Under the pieces are notes generated by a model. It ran no database searches and was not told the origin of the DNA. It saw only the letters and a program-made list of their open reading frames with translations. A program made the translations under genes and the position numbers. Positions 44,901 through 53,957 of a DNA stretch of 64,000 bases are shown piece after piece. The stretch comes from Herbaspirillum sp. RTI4. Lineage in GTDB: Bacteria > Pseudomonadota > Gammaproteobacteria > Burkholderiales > Burkholderiaceae_D. Within the stretch, counting starts at the first letter, position 1, and each line of letters starts with the position of its first letter. The stretch is taken from positions 1,736,001 through 1,800,000 of the forward strand of contig NZ_JAVIWQ010000002.1 of NCBI RefSeq assembly GCF_034313965.1. Reading direction: 5' to 3'.

Positions 44901-45015
44901 CAAGGCGCAGCGTGATTTCCTTGCAGGGGCTGGTTGCCACTTGTATCAGGGCTATTATTTCTGCCGTCCTTTACCCATTGCCGGGTTTGAAGAGTTTGCC
45001 CGGCAATATCAATAA
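41929..45015 (+). CDS. CHASE-PAS-PAS-GGDEF-EAL c-di-GMP signalling protein
   Basis: A 1028-residue membrane protein. TM1 is at residues about 8-24 and a periplasmic CHASE domain at about 55-290 (MASYADMLRGVQGLVNATG). TM2 lies near 307-330 (IAFTGISLTVLLSLLAWLIL). PAS domains are at about 345-465 and 475-590 (RGFIEDTGYSAEEVIGQTPK). The GGDEF domain (about 598-760) has intact RIGGDEF. The EAL domain (about 770-1020) keeps GAEALVRW, LTESLL, DDFGTGYSSLSYL and IAEGVENKAQ. Both catalytic signatures are intact, so it could make and/or break c-di-GMP. It overlaps the SBP gene by 4 bp. c-di-GMP could affect the eps and flagellar systems in this window. Confidence 0.95.
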   Translation: MSWVRRFLPPAGILVAGLIVTGGAWEHEREASRDDVRIQFEFSMRETVARVEQRMASYADMLRGVQGLVNATGKLEGTALHEYVDALNMESNYLGIQAVSVNRWIPAAEKNAHVDRMRQLGIKDYAVKPDGVRDNYAPVTQREPSGGVNDALVGFDPWSDPVRRLAMEHARDSGMSTISGRVRLAADKSEEFKPSFIMYQPIFAPGKPHDSIDQRRASLLGWAYLSFRIKDVMDSLYGNQLPGLVFAIYDGVESSAAIPFYNSAKGKTPATTLSANEYLVIGGHNWTLSLSALDDFSSRYGRNSEYIIAFTGISLTVLLSLLAWLILSSRNRTLEFAAGMTKELRASEEQFRAIADATVNWEIWWGLDGKPRWINPSVKAYTGYSVEECMAMPDLLGSLLYSEDLSRISLEFSKGLQGFRLDDLELRIVHRDQRLIWLSVSWAPTLDANGIVTGFRSSGRDITERKQVEEELRIAAFAFDSEEGIMITDAQLKILRVNRGFIEDTGYSAEEVIGQTPKLLKSDRHDAAFYDAMWLSIRTTGVWKGEIWDRRKNGEQYPKWLTISSVKGDGGDVTHYVATHHDISERKMAEERIRELAFFDALTRLPNRTLLADRIRQAMALSVRNESGGALLCIDLDHFKTLNDTLGHGKGDLLLQQVAHRLLNAVQEDDTVARIGGDEFVVVLENLKGIPSEAANQTKAVGERILSILGVPYSLDGVEYRSTASIGATLFKGQATSIDDLLTQSDLAMYKSKETGRNALRFFDPTMQTIVLARAELEAGLRKAIEANQFVLYYQAQVADGGRVVGAEALVRWQHPERGLVSPADFIPLAEETGLILPLGNWVLKTACRQLALWANQRDMAEMTLAVNVSAQQFREPDFVAKVLAILAQNGANPSRLKVELTESLLVDNVEDIIQKMYELKAQGVVFSLDDFGTGYSSLSYLKRLPLDQLKIDQSFVRDVLVDPNDAAIAKTIVTLGQSLGLGVIAEGVENKAQRDFLAGAGCHLYQGYYFCRPLPIAGFEEFARQYQ

Positions 45016-45259
45016 TCGCTGCGGATTCTTGTTGTCCAAGGCTATCGTGTACCGCAGGAAATTTCCTTGCGGCAAGCTCCGGCTGAAAATCAAATGTCCC
45101 CTCCCCGTGGAAGCGGCGCTCCGGCGTTGCCTTTCGTCATTCGGTGTTACTGTAGAACAGCATGTTCTTATCGCGTCCAAATCGTCGCCAGTGAATGAGT
45201 AGATTTAGTTTTCCTGCAAAAGCAGGGAAACCAAGTGGAAATGCAGTCCTGCGCGACTC

Positions 45260-45296
45260 ATACACTAAAGCTATCGCTTTTATTAAATCAATTAAA
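45260..45296 (+). promoter_or_regulatory. Possible OxyR-type site upstream of ahpC
   Basis: ATAC-N7-CTAT-N7-ATTA-N7-TAAA at 45260-45296, about 70-110 bp before ahpC, partly matches the spaced OxyR pattern (ATAG-N7-CTAT-N7-ATAG-N7-CTAT). Only the first two quartets match well. OxyR control of ahpC is well known in proteobacteria. The rest of the 352-bp gap (45016-45367) shows no gene. Confidence 0.35.
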
Positions 45297-45367
45297 TTTA
45301 CGGATGATTGGATTGTGGCTATGATTCGTTCATGCACTTCGATTAACCAACCACAGAGAGAGTCCCC

Positions 45368-45931
45368 ATGTCTTTGATCAACACTAAAGTTCTGCCATTT
45401 ACCGCCAACGCCTTTCATAACGGCAAGTTCGTTACCGTTACCGATGCTGACCTGAAGGGCAAATGGTCTGTCGTCGTGTTTTACCCAGCCGATTTCACTT
45501 TCGTTTGCCCAACTGAACTGGGCGATCTGGCTGACAACTACGCTACTTTCCAGAAGCTCGGCGTTGAAGTCTATAGCGTTTCCACCGACACGCATTTCAC
45601 CCACAAAGCCTGGCACGACACTTCCGACACCATCGGCAAAATCACTTACCCGATGATTGCTGATCCAACTGGTTTGCTGACACGCAATTTTGACGTCATG
45701 ATCGAAGAAGAAGGTCTGGCACTGCGCGGCACTTTCGTCATCAATCCAGAAGGCGAAATCAAGCTGTGCGAAATCCATGACAACGGTATTGGCCGTGACG
45801 CCAGCGAACTGCTGCGTAAAGTCCAGGCTGCACAGTATGTTGCTTCGCATCCGGGTGAAGTCTGCCCAGCCAAGTGGACTCCAGGTGCAGAAACACTGGC
45901 TCCATCGTTGGATCTGGTCGGCAAGATCTAA
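45368..45931 (+). CDS. ahpC: Alkyl hydroperoxide reductase peroxiredoxin AhpC
   Basis: A 187-residue typical 2-Cys peroxiredoxin. Peroxidatic Cys47 is in [17 protein letters not shown] and resolving Cys166 in GEVCPAKW, with the C-terminal YF-like helix region absent (ends SLDLVGKI). It reduces H2O2 and organic peroxides and is recycled by AhpF, encoded 307 bp downstream. GAGAG lies upstream of the ATG. Length and sequence are standard for AhpC. Confidence 0.97.
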   Translation: MSLINTKVLPFTANAFHNGKFVTVTDADLKGKWSVVVFYPADFTFVCPTELGDLADNYATFQKLGVEVYSVSTDTHFTHKAWHDTSDTIGKITYPMIADPTGLLTRNFDVMIEEEGLALRGTFVINPEGEIKLCEIHDNGIGRDASELLRKVQAAQYVASHPGEVCPAKWTPGAETLAPSLDLVGKI

Positions 45932-45985
45932 GCAGCAAGCAATGCAGTAACCGTAGTTGTAGTTTTAGTAACAGTAGTTAGATCC

Positions 45986-46012
45986 GCGCGTCATGCACAA
46001 GGCATGACGCGC
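45986..46012 (+). promoter_or_regulatory. Perfect 11-bp hairpin between ahpC and ahpF
   Basis: GCGCGTCATGC (45986-45996), ACAAG loop, GCATGACGCGC (46002-46012), with no following T-run. It may be a transcript-stabilising or attenuating hairpin that sets ahpC expression above ahpF. The other 280 bp of this gap (45932-46238) show no gene. Confidence 0.6.
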
Positions 46013-46238
46013 AGCACTATCCCTTAAACGCAGCGCCACTCCCCGATCAGCTTGAGTTGCCGAAAAAGTCACAGGCTGACCCGGCGGTGGTACCACGCCC
46101 CCCTATCCCTGAGGGATGTCTGAATAAGCGCAGCGAGCGGTGCAAGCTCAAGGCAGAAAGTGCGGCTCTGAGAGAGCATCGCGCAGCAGACGAATCAGAG
46201 ATTCCTTGAATGTTAATTTTTTGTGAAGCGAGCCAATC

Positions 46239-47822
46239 ATGCTGGATGTCAACCTCAAGAATCAATTAAAAACCTATCTCGAAAAAGTCACTCTGCCAAT
46301 CGAGATCACCGCGTCCCTGGATGATGGTGAAAAGTCGCAGGAAATGCTGAGTCTGCTGCAAGAGATTCAGGGTCTGTCCACGCTCATTACGCTGACTGAA
46401 AGCCGCGACGACGATCAACGCAAGCCTTCCTTTGCGATCAACCGCATCGGTAGCGACATGGGTATCCGTTTTGCCGGTATCCCTATGGGACATGAATTCA
46501 CTTCGCTGATACTGGCGCTGTTGCAGGCCGGTGGCCATCCGCCTAAAGCCGATGCCGAAGTGCTGGAGCAGATCCGTCAGTTGGATGGCGACTACCTGTT
46601 TGAAACCTATATCTCGCTGAGCTGCCAGAACTGCCCTGAAGTCGTTCAGGCGCTCAATCTGATGGCAGTGATTAACCCCCGCATCCGGCACGTGATGATT
46701 GACGGCGCTTTGTTCCAGGACGAAGTCAATGCGCGTCAGATCATGGCGGTACCAACGCTGTTTCTGAACGGTCAGGTATTAGGCCAGGGTCGTATGGGAC
46801 TGGAAGAAATTCTGGCCAAGCTCGATAGCGGTACGGCTACGCGTGACGCGGCCAAACTGTCGAAAAAAGACGTGTTTGATGTGTTGATTGTCGGCGGTGG
46901 CCCGGCCGGTGCTTCGGCCGCCATTTATGCCGCACGCAAAGGCATCCGCACTGGCGTGCTGGCAGAACGCTTCGGCGGCCAGGTGCTCGACACTATGGGG
47001 ATTGAGAATTTCATCTCGGTCAAGGAAACCGAAGGACCTAAGCTGGTTGCCGCGCTGGAACAGCACGTCAAGGAATACGACGTCGATGTGATGAACCTGC
47101 AACGCGCCAGCAAACTGGTGCCGGGCGATCTGATCGAAATCCAGTTGGCAAATGGTGGCAGCCTGAAGGCCAAAACCGTGATTCTGGCGACCGGTGCGCG
47201 CTGGCGCGAAATGAATGTGCCGGGCGAAACGGAATACCGCAATCGCGGTGTTGCCTATTGCCCGCACTGCGATGGTCCGCTGTACAAAGGCAAGCGCGTT
47301 GCGGTCATCGGCGGCGGTAATTCCGGCGTCGAAGCAGCGATCGATCTGGCCGGTATCGTTGCCCATGTCACGCTGGTGGAATTCGATAGCCAATTGCGTG
47401 CCGATGCCGTGTTGCAGCGCAAGTTGCACAGTCTGCCGAACGTGACCGTGATCACGCAAGCGCTCAGCACCGAAGTGACCGGCGACGGCAAGCGTGTTAA
47501 TGGTTTGGTCTACACCGATCGTCCTAGCGGCAAGTCGCACACGGTCGAGCTGGAAGGGATTTTCGTGCAAATCGGTTTGTTGCCGAATACCGACTGGCTC
47601 AAAGGTACGGTGGCGCTCAGCCCGCGTGGTGAAATCGAAATCGATGCGCGCGGCCAGACTTCGGTACCGGGTGTGTTCGCTGCCGGCGATGTGACGACGG
47701 TACCGTACAAGCAGATCATCATCGCTATGGGTGAGGGTTCGAAGTCTGCCTTGAGTGCTTTTGACCATTTGATCCGCACGTCGGCACCGGCGGAGCAGGT
47801 ACAGGAAGCGGTTGCTGCCTGA
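46239..47822 (+). CDS. ahpF: Alkyl hydroperoxide reductase subunit F (NADH:peroxiredoxin reductase)
   Basis: A 527-residue flavoprotein that passes electrons from NADH to AhpC. The N-terminal tandem thioredoxin-like domain keeps Cys129-x-x-Cys132 ([11 protein letters not shown]). The C-terminal thioredoxin-reductase-like part has FAD motif [21 protein letters not shown], redox pair [13 protein letters not shown] motif [19 protein letters not shown] and the final [23 protein letters not shown]. Length and cysteine spacing match E. coli AhpF. Confidence 0.97.
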   Translation: MLDVNLKNQLKTYLEKVTLPIEITASLDDGEKSQEMLSLLQEIQGLSTLITLTESRDDDQRKPSFAINRIGSDMGIRFAGIPMGHEFTSLILALLQAGGHPPKADAEVLEQIRQLDGDYLFETYISLSCQNCPEVVQALNLMAVINPRIRHVMIDGALFQDEVNARQIMAVPTLFLNGQVLGQGRMGLEEILAKLDSGTATRDAAKLSKKDVFDVLIVGGGPAGASAAIYAARKGIRTGVLAERFGGQVLDTMGIENFISVKETEGPKLVAALEQHVKEYDVDVMNLQRASKLVPGDLIEIQLANGGSLKAKTVILATGARWREMNVPGETEYRNRGVAYCPHCDGPLYKGKRVAVIGGGNSGVEAAIDLAGIVAHVTLVEFDSQLRADAVLQRKLHSLPNVTVITQALSTEVTGDGKRVNGLVYTDRPSGKSHTVELEGIFVQIGLLPNTDWLKGTVALSPRGEIEIDARGQTSVPGVFAAGDVTTVPYKQIIIAMGEGSKSALSAFDHLIRTSAPAEQVQEAVAA

Positions 47823-47880
47823 TGGTAGGTTTAAAACGGATGCCTGAGGTGAAAGCCTCTGGCAAAAGTGAGTAGGAATA

Positions 47881-47910
47881 AAAAGGCCGGGCGGCATGTC
47901 CGGCTTTTTT
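47881..47910 (+). terminator. Terminator after ahpF
   Basis: AAAAGGCCGG (47881-47890) can pair with CCGGCTTTTTT (47900-47910) with one bulged G, followed by T residues, about 60 bp after the ahpF stop. Confidence 0.75.
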
Positions 47911-48090
47911 TATGTGTCTTCGCAATGCGGTGGATCGCAATGAATTCGCTTGTTGAGGCGATTGCCGCGATTAGTGATGGCGGATAGTGATGGCGGATAG
48001 TGCCCTTGATACCGCGCTAAATGGCTTGCCACCGGCTATCTCTTTCGATACCCTCCTGCGCAGCGATTAAGCGGATATCTGAAAGAAGAA

Positions 48091-48825
48091 ATGGCTATCA
48101 CCGAACTCCCTTACCGGGCTACAACGGCGCAGGCTTGTGACTGGTTGGCGCAGCAAACCGGGACCTCGTGGACCCTGGCGAGTCTGATCGGAGAGGGCCT
48201 TACTCCCTTCGTCTGGCTGGACTACGATGCGGATTACCCGGAGCTGTTCGGCGATGCGAACGGCGGTTATGCCGCGCCGATTTTTTTTGAGGGCGACATC
48301 GCGCGTATCGTCGCCGGTAGTGCGGATGTGCTCATCACCACCACCAAAGACGCGTACAAGATCGTGACGCAACTCAAATCGCCGGGATTTCGACGGGAAT
48401 TGGATGCGCTGCGTTTCATGAAGAAGGATCTGGAGCGGCTTGCCGGCAAGCTTAAGCACGCCTCTGAAGCGGCGCTAAAATCGGCGTTAAACCCGGAACC
48501 GGTCATCACCGAGGGCGCAACGGAATCGCAGATGGGCATTAATAAAAAGCAGGTATTGCTGGCGTTTTCTGCTTTGCTAAAAATGGATATGGAGCAGGCG
48601 CTGGTCAGCGGCGATGGCCTGTTTGGCGACGAGGGCTCCAGGATCAAAGCGACGACCAAAAAAGCAAAGAACAAAATCGAGTGGAATCCGGTGACTTTGG
48701 CGCTGGGATTGAACGAGGTCTACCGCGTGCCGATGTCGCATCTTAAAAGAGCGTTTGCCACGCATGATTTTTTACTGGAATGGCAGGCAGATTGGAATGA
48801 GAGTCTGCTGCTTCTGGGGAAATGA
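48091..48825 (+). CDS. Protein of unknown function
   Basis: A 244-residue soluble protein without signal peptide or membrane segment, preceded by GAAAGAAGAA near the ATG. The N-terminal third (ATTAQACDWLAQQTGTSWT, GYAAPIFFEGDIARI) could be a DNA- or ligand-binding head. The middle is a helical, charged stretch (RELDALRFMKKDLERLAGKL). The C-terminus ends HLKRAFATHDFLLEWQADWN. I do not recognise the family. It stands alone between the ahpF terminator and a tRNA gene, a common site for acquired DNA, so it may be a prophage or island remnant; no integrase is present. Confidence 0.6.
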   Translation: MAITELPYRATTAQACDWLAQQTGTSWTLASLIGEGLTPFVWLDYDADYPELFGDANGGYAAPIFFEGDIARIVAGSADVLITTTKDAYKIVTQLKSPGFRRELDALRFMKKDLERLAGKLKHASEAALKSALNPEPVITEGATESQMGINKKQVLLAFSALLKMDMEQALVSGDGLFGDEGSRIKATTKKAKNKIEWNPVTLALGLNEVYRVPMSHLKRAFATHDFLLEWQADWNESLLLLGK

Positions 48826-48986
48826 GTGGTGAAGCGAGTAGCGAAGTGGGTGGCGGGCGGTGAGCCGGCTGGCCTGCATATCAAGCGAGCGGTTGTCGTT
48901 TGAGAATCGCAGTTGGCACGCGATTAGTTGGATTAATCGTTTTCCTGCTGCAGCGTCCCGATTCAAGAGGTGGCGCTAAAAAAGAA

Positions 48987-49008
48987 AAAGCCGGATTTCT
49001 CCGGCTTT
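48987..49008 (-). terminator. Terminator of the tRNA-Pro transcript
   Basis: AAAGCCGG-ATTTCT-CCGGCTTT is a perfect 8-bp stem. On the minus strand it is followed by a T-rich run (complement of AAAAAAGAAA at 48979 onward), about 70 bp downstream of tRNA-Pro. Confidence 0.8.
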
Positions 49009-49077
49009 CAGCAAAGCGCTATCTTCAAATCTCAAATCGCGCTTTAAATTTCTCTTTAAATTCCTCTTCAAATCTAT

Positions 49078-49154
49078 TGGTCGGGACGGAGTGATTCGAA
49101 CACTCGACCCCTTGCACCCCATGCAAGTACGCTACCAGGCTGCGCTACGCCCCG
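49078..49154 (-). tRNA. tRNA-Pro (anticodon GGG)
   Basis: A 77-nt cloverleaf on the minus strand. Acceptor arm CGGGGCG pairs with CGTCCCG, followed by ACCA at 49081-49078 (encoded CCA). The anticodon stem CTTGC/GCAAG encloses loop ATGGGGT, giving anticodon GGG. The T loop is TTCGAAT. Confidence 0.97.
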
Positions 49155-49426
49155 ACGAACGCAAGATTATAGCAGAGCGATCCGGTTCCCGCACTGTAAA
49201 TCAGACCGCGGTGTAAAAGCCGATAGACGTGGGTGATGGCAGGGCAGTCATTCGCTCCCAGCCTATCGGATATAACTGTATCCGCCTCCTCTGGAATTGG
49301 CATTTCGGCAGGGCAAATCTCTTTCTTCCCGGCGCTTGACCTAGCGTTGTTTGTTAGTGGATGATGCGATCATGCGAGTCGTATAGATACTAAAAATTGC
49401 AATACTTATCGGTAAGGGATGGCAAC

Positions 49427-50293
49427 TTGACGTCAACACAGCACGGCAAATCGGACACAGGTAAGGAATTCGATTTTACAGCCCGCGATTTTGAGCGTGT
49501 GCGTAGTCTGATTTATGACCGGGCGGGGATTGCACTAGCCGATAGCAAGCAGGAAATGGTCTATAGCCGGCTGGCGCGTCGTTTGCGCGCGCTGGGCGTT
49601 TCTTCTTTTGTAACCTATCTGGATAGTCTGGAGCGACAGCGCGAATCTTCCGAGTGGGAGGCATTCACCAATGCATTGACGACCAATCTGACATCGTTTT
49701 TTCGTGAGGCGCATCACTTTCCGGTACTGGCTGATTTCGCCAAAACGCATAAGGATGGCATGACCGTCTGGTGTTCTGCCGCATCGACCGGCGAAGAGCC
49801 TTACTCCATTGCGATGACCTTGTGCGAAGCCTATGGCAGCATGACGCCGCCGGTGCAAATCGTGGCGACGGATATCGATACGAACGTGCTGGCAACTGCA
49901 GAAAATGGCGTGTATCCGCTGGAGCGAATTGAAAAAATGTCGGCCGAACGGCTCAAGAAATTTTTTCTGAAAGGCAAGGATGGTCAGTTGGGCATGGTGC
50001 GTATGCGTCCCGAGTTGCGCAAACTGATCACCTTCAAGCAACTGAATTTGCTGGGTAATGATTGGCCCCTCAGTGGCCCGTTCGATGTGGTTTTTTGCCG
50101 CAATGTGATGATTTATTTCGACAAGCCGACCCAGGGGAAAATACTGTCCCGTTTTGTGCCGTTGATGAAGCCAGATGCCTTGTTGTTTGCCGGACATTCG
50201 GAAAATTTCCTCTATGTCTCTGACGCCTTTAAATTAAAAGGCAAGACCGTCTACGAATTGAATAATGCAGCGTCACGGCGAACGGGGAAATAA
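49427..50293 (+). CDS. cheR: Chemotaxis protein-glutamate O-methyltransferase CheR
   Basis: A methyltransferase of about 288 residues that methylates receptor glutamates using S-adenosylmethionine. It shows [13 protein letters not shown] [15 protein letters not shown] (helical region), SAM site [30 protein letters not shown] and [13 protein letters not shown]. The TTG at 49427 ([10 protein letters not shown]) is chosen because AAGGGA lies 8 nt upstream; the frame also allows TTG 49397. It is followed by cheD with a TAATG overlap. Confidence 0.95.
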   Translation: MTSTQHGKSDTGKEFDFTARDFERVRSLIYDRAGIALADSKQEMVYSRLARRLRALGVSSFVTYLDSLERQRESSEWEAFTNALTTNLTSFFREAHHFPVLADFAKTHKDGMTVWCSAASTGEEPYSIAMTLCEAYGSMTPPVQIVATDIDTNVLATAENGVYPLERIEKMSAERLKKFFLKGKDGQLGMVRMRPELRKLITFKQLNLLGNDWPLSGPFDVVFCRNVMIYFDKPTQGKILSRFVPLMKPDALLFAGHSENFLYVSDAFKLKGKTVYELNNAASRRTGK

Positions 50294-50898
50294 TGACTAG
50301 CGCAAATCAAGAGCAATTTGCGACCAATTTTTATTACGACCGTACCTTCGATTGCGAAGCGGCCAAAATATTACCTGGCGAATATTTTTTCACGCACAAG
50401 GACATGATGATTGTCACGGTGCTGGGCTCCTGCGTATCGGCTTGCATCCGCGATCGTGTCAGTGGCATCGGCGGCATGAACCATTTCATGCTGCCCGATG
50501 GCGGTGACGCCGATAGTCCGGTTTCCGCATCGATGCGCTACGGCACCTATGCGATGGAAGTGCTGATCAATGATTTGCTCAAGGCTGGCGCACGGCGTGA
50601 AAATCTGGAGGCCAAAGTATTCGGCGGCGGCAATGTATTGCGCGGTTTCGTCGCTATTAACGTCGGGGAACGCAACGCCCAATTCGTGCGCAGTTTTCTG
50701 CGGGCGGAGCAGATTAAAGTGGTTGCGGAAGATCTGAACGATATCCATCCACGCAAGGTTTATTTTTTCCCGCGAACCGGCAAGGTACTGGTCAAGAAGC
50801 TCAAGCAGATGAACAACAATACTCTGGTCAACAGGGAACAGGATTACGCCAGCCGTCTGCAAACCAAGCCGGTTGGTGGCGAGGTCGATTTGTTTTAG
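50293..50898 (+). CDS. cheD: Chemoreceptor glutamine deamidase CheD
   Basis: A 201-residue enzyme that deamidates receptor glutamines. Catalytic Cys47 ([14 protein letters not shown]) and His64 ([13 protein letters not shown]) are present, and a later [12 protein letters not shown] matches the family. The start overlaps the cheR stop. Length is typical of betaproteobacterial CheD, which has longer ends than Thermotoga CheD. Confidence 0.95.
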   Translation: MTSANQEQFATNFYYDRTFDCEAAKILPGEYFFTHKDMMIVTVLGSCVSACIRDRVSGIGGMNHFMLPDGGDADSPVSASMRYGTYAMEVLINDLLKAGARRENLEAKVFGGGNVLRGFVAINVGERNAQFVRSFLRAEQIKVVAEDLNDIHPRKVYFFPRTGKVLVKKLKQMNNNTLVNREQDYASRLQTKPVGGEVDLF

Positions 50899-51140
50899 CG
50901 GCGGTACGATGATCCGGCACTGCGAAGCTGTCCTCGGGATATGAAATTTGGCCCTGTCAGTTGATTCTTCTGGTGTCGCTGAAGTTACGGCTTCCAGGCA
51001 TCAGGCGCGGTAAAAAATAAGGTCCCCTGCTATTGCTGGCAGGCATTCACCGTATTGCTAGAAATAACAACCAAACCCGGCAGCAGGCAAAGCAATAAGC
51101 AGCGCCTGCTGTTCACAGAACGAATGAAATAACACGCACA

Positions 51141-52217
51141 ATGAAAATCAAAGTACTGATCGTCGATGACTCCGCATTGATCCGCGGCTTGATGAAAGAA
51201 ATTATCAGTAGCCAGCCTGATATGGAAGTGGTCGGCGTTGCGCCTGACCCGATCATCGCGCGCGAACTGATCAAGCAGACCAATCCGGACGTATTGACGC
51301 TGGATGTTGAAATGCCAAGAATGGACGGTCTGGATTTCCTCGAAAAACTGATGCGTTTGCGGCCTATGCCGGTAGTCATGGTGTCTTCTCTGACCGAGCG
51401 AGGATCGGAAATTACCTTGCGTGCGTTAGAGCTGGGAGCAGTCGATTTCGTCACCAAGCCCAAGATGTCGATTCAGAGCGGTATGAAAGACTATACCGAC
51501 ATGATCGCAGACAAAATCCGCGCCGCCGCCAAAGCCAGTATTCGTCCACGCAAGTTGCCGTCGGCCAGCGACAGCAAGTCCGGCGACGGACCCTTGCCAC
51601 AAATGCGCAACCTGCTCGCCAGTAGCGAAAAACTGATCATCATCGGTGCCTCCACCGGCGGTACCGAAGCGATCAAGGACGTGCTGTTAAAGATGCCGTC
51701 CGATTGTCCGGGGATTCTGATCACGCAGCATATGCCGGAGGGGTTTACCCGATCGTTCGCACAGCGGCTGGACAATCTTTGCAAGATCTCCGTCATCGAA
51801 TCCGCCGGCGGCGAACGGATACTGCCCGGACATGCCTATATTGCTCCAGGACATTCGCATCTTAGACTGGTTCGCAGCGGTGCCAATTACATGACCCAAC
51901 TCGATCAGGGGCCGCCAGTCAACCGGCACCGGCCGTCGGTCGATGTTTTGTTCGAGTCAGCAGCAGCGCATGCCGGTAAGAACGCGGTGGGAGTGATTCT
52001 GACCGGGATGGGCAAAGATGGCGCACAAGGTATGTTGAGTATGCACAATGCGGGTGCCTACAATTTTGCGCAGGACGAGGCTTCCTGTGTGGTGTTCGGC
52101 ATGCCCAAAGAGGCCATTGCCGCCGGCGGTACCAATGAAGTAGTGCCACTGCAAAACATGGCGGCCAGGGTGATTGCGCATCTGAACGAGCATGGCGGCC
52201 GGGCCTTACGCGTTTAG
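51141..52217 (+). CDS. cheB: Chemotaxis methylesterase/deamidase CheB
   Basis: A 358-residue response-regulator enzyme. The receiver domain has [11 protein letters not shown] and phosphoacceptor Asp55 ([19 protein letters not shown]). The catalytic domain has [11 protein letters not shown] (Ser), [15 protein letters not shown] (His) and [14 protein letters not shown] (Asp). It counters CheR when phosphorylated by CheA. No cheA or cheW is in the window; the 242-bp gap after cheD may hold its own promoter. Confidence 0.97.
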   Translation: MKIKVLIVDDSALIRGLMKEIISSQPDMEVVGVAPDPIIARELIKQTNPDVLTLDVEMPRMDGLDFLEKLMRLRPMPVVMVSSLTERGSEITLRALELGAVDFVTKPKMSIQSGMKDYTDMIADKIRAAAKASIRPRKLPSASDSKSGDGPLPQMRNLLASSEKLIIIGASTGGTEAIKDVLLKMPSDCPGILITQHMPEGFTRSFAQRLDNLCKISVIESAGGERILPGHAYIAPGHSHLRLVRSGANYMTQLDQGPPVNRHRPSVDVLFESAAAHAGKNAVGVILTGMGKDGAQGMLSMHNAGAYNFAQDEASCVVFGMPKEAIAAGGTNEVVPLQNMAARVIAHLNEHGGRALRV

Positions 52218-52333
52218 GATAAGTCCGAATGGAAATGGGCGATTATTCTAAATAATTACTTCTAAACATGTGATTTGTGCGAAATAAGTTTTTCTTTTTA
52301 ATTTTGACCGCATTATTCACGTTTCTGGCGTGT

Positions 52334-52361
52334 TCAAGTTTCCATTCCGGCGCGCCGATGA
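52334..52361 (+). promoter_or_regulatory. Weak sigma-28-like promoter upstream of cheY
   Basis: TCAAGTTT (52334-52341), 12-bp spacer, GCCGATGA (52354-52361), compared with TAAAGTTT-N11-GCCGATAA. Two mismatches and a spacer one base long make this uncertain. It lies 133 bp before the cheY ATG. Confidence 0.3.
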
Positions 52362-52494
52362 GATAAAATCTCGTACATTGACTAAATAATGTAGCAATGC
52401 TCAACCGGCACGAATGCCGTAGCCAAGCTGATGCTGTGTACGCCGCAATTGGTTTTTTGAGTCCCACCTAATTTGAACACTGGAGTTAACCGCT

Positions 52495-52899
52495 ATGGCC
52501 GGTCCGAATACTAAATTTTTAGTGGTTGATGATTTTTCCACTATGCGACGCATTGTCCGCAACCTGCTCAAAGAACTTGGCTATACCAACGTCGATGAGG
52601 CAGAAGATGGCGCGATGGGCTTGTCCAAACTCAGAGCCGATCAGTTCGACTTTGTGATTTCTGACTGGAACATGCCAGTCATGGATGGCTTGACCATGCT
52701 CCAGAATATTCGCGCTGATCCCGCGTTATGCAAATTGCCGGTACTGATGGTGACTGCTGAAGCCAAAAAAGAAAACATCGTCGCCGCTGCACAAGCGGGC
52801 GCCAACGGCTACGTGGTCAAGCCTTTCACTGCGGCAACGCTGGATGAAAAGCTCGGCAAGATTTTTGAAAAACTCGCTGCGGCCGCTGCTGCTCGCTGA
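52495..52899 (+). CDS. cheY: Chemotaxis response regulator CheY
   Basis: A 134-residue single-domain receiver that, when phosphorylated, binds FliM and switches rotation. [20 protein letters not shown], phosphoacceptor Asp57 ([12 protein letters not shown]), [12 protein letters not shown] and the conserved Lys in [15 protein letters not shown] are all present. cheZ begins 1 bp after its stop. Confidence 0.97.
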   Translation: MAGPNTKFLVVDDFSTMRRIVRNLLKELGYTNVDEAEDGAMGLSKLRADQFDFVISDWNMPVMDGLTMLQNIRADPALCKLPVLMVTAEAKKENIVAAAQAGANGYVVKPFTAATLDEKLGKIFEKLAAAAAAR

Positions 52900-52900
52900 C

Positions 52901-53563
52901 ATGGTAACGCTGCCAGAGGTAACCATCGCTCCTGCTTCGGCTTCAGAGGGTTTGGACGCCGCTGGTAAGGGTGCAACGCAAGCCGATCTGGTGATACGGG
53001 TTGGCCAGATGACCCGTAATCTGCATGAGAATCTGCGCGGGCTGGGTTTCGACCACATGCTCGAAAAAGCCGTTAACGACATGCCCGACGCGCGTGACCG
53101 GCTCGAGTATGTGGCGCGAATGACGCAGCAGGCTGCAGAAAAAGTATTGGGCGCTACCGAAGCAGCTTTGCCGTTGCAGGACGATATCGGTAGCGGAGCG
53201 AGCGCATTGATTGATGCCTGGCAAGCCGCCGGCGCATCCGGTGCGCAGTCGGACCTGGCAGTCAGGACCGTGCAATATTTGCAGCAAGCACGGGACAATG
53301 CACAGCAAACCCGTCAGCAGTTGCTCGATATCATGATGGCGCAGGATTTCCAGGATTTGACTGGTCAGGTGATCAAACGGATCACTGAAGTGGCGCATGG
53401 CATTGAGCAGCAACTGCTGCAATTGCTGGTCGACTATTCGCCTCCCGACGCCCGACGCGACGACACTGGATTGCTGAACGGGCCGCAAATCGACCCTCAA
53501 GGCAAGGATGTGATTGCGGACCAAGGTCAGGTCGACGATTTGCTGGCCAGCCTGGGGTTTTAA
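52901..53563 (+). CDS. cheZ: CheY-P phosphatase CheZ
   Basis: A 220-residue helical protein. The ATG at 52901 lies 1 bp after the cheY stop. The active region includes AQDFQDLTGQVIKRITEVA (with the catalytic Gln type motif DLTGQ). The C-terminus VDDLLASLGF is the CheY-binding peptide. It speeds dephosphorylation of CheY-P. Its presence fits beta/gammaproteobacterial chemotaxis. Confidence 0.95.
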   Translation: MVTLPEVTIAPASASEGLDAAGKGATQADLVIRVGQMTRNLHENLRGLGFDHMLEKAVNDMPDARDRLEYVARMTQQAAEKVLGATEAALPLQDDIGSGASALIDAWQAAGASGAQSDLAVRTVQYLQQARDNAQQTRQQLLDIMMAQDFQDLTGQVIKRITEVAHGIEQQLLQLLVDYSPPDARRDDTGLLNGPQIDPQGKDVIADQGQVDDLLASLGF

Positions 53564-53957
53564 GGCATTGCTCCGCAATATTCTTGTCGACTTTTCCCTT
53601 GCCTGTTGCATGCGCGCTTAGCCAGAATCGACGCTGATCGGCATGCATGAAGGTCTGCAAACTGCAGACCGGGCCGTCGCTCCAAAAAAAATCCCACCAT
53701 ATTGCATTTTTCTCTCGCGAAGAGCGGGGCGTTTTGCGCCTTATTCACTCGATGCGGACTTGGCATATCAGCGATAATCGTATCTGATGACCTAAGGGAC
53801 ACCTGCTTAAGCTGTGCATGGCGCAATATCAGGGCTGTGAAGTTTGTCGCACTGAATGCGATCTTACTTTTTGCCTTACTTTGCAGCACTCGTCAGACTT
53901 CAGCAGAGGTTCCCCAACATGAATCAGAAGCAGGGCATCGAATAAAGGGAGTCGGCA
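53564..53957. other. Intergenic region between cheZ and flhB with a hairpin
   Basis: This 394-bp gap contains a perfect hairpin GGTCTGC-AAACT-GCAGACC (53652-53670) without a T-run. A GTG-started frame at 53837-53971 could encode a short signal-peptide-like product (FVALNAILLFALLCSTRQTS), but it overlaps flhB and has a poor ribosome-binding site, so I do not call it a gene. It probably holds the flhB promoter; no clear motif is seen. Confidence 0.5.

Noticed and set aside
49219..49226. GCCGATAG resembling a sigma-28 -10 element upstream of cheR
   Set aside because: The nearest TAAA is 18 bp upstream instead of 15, so the spacing is wrong and only the -10 half matches.
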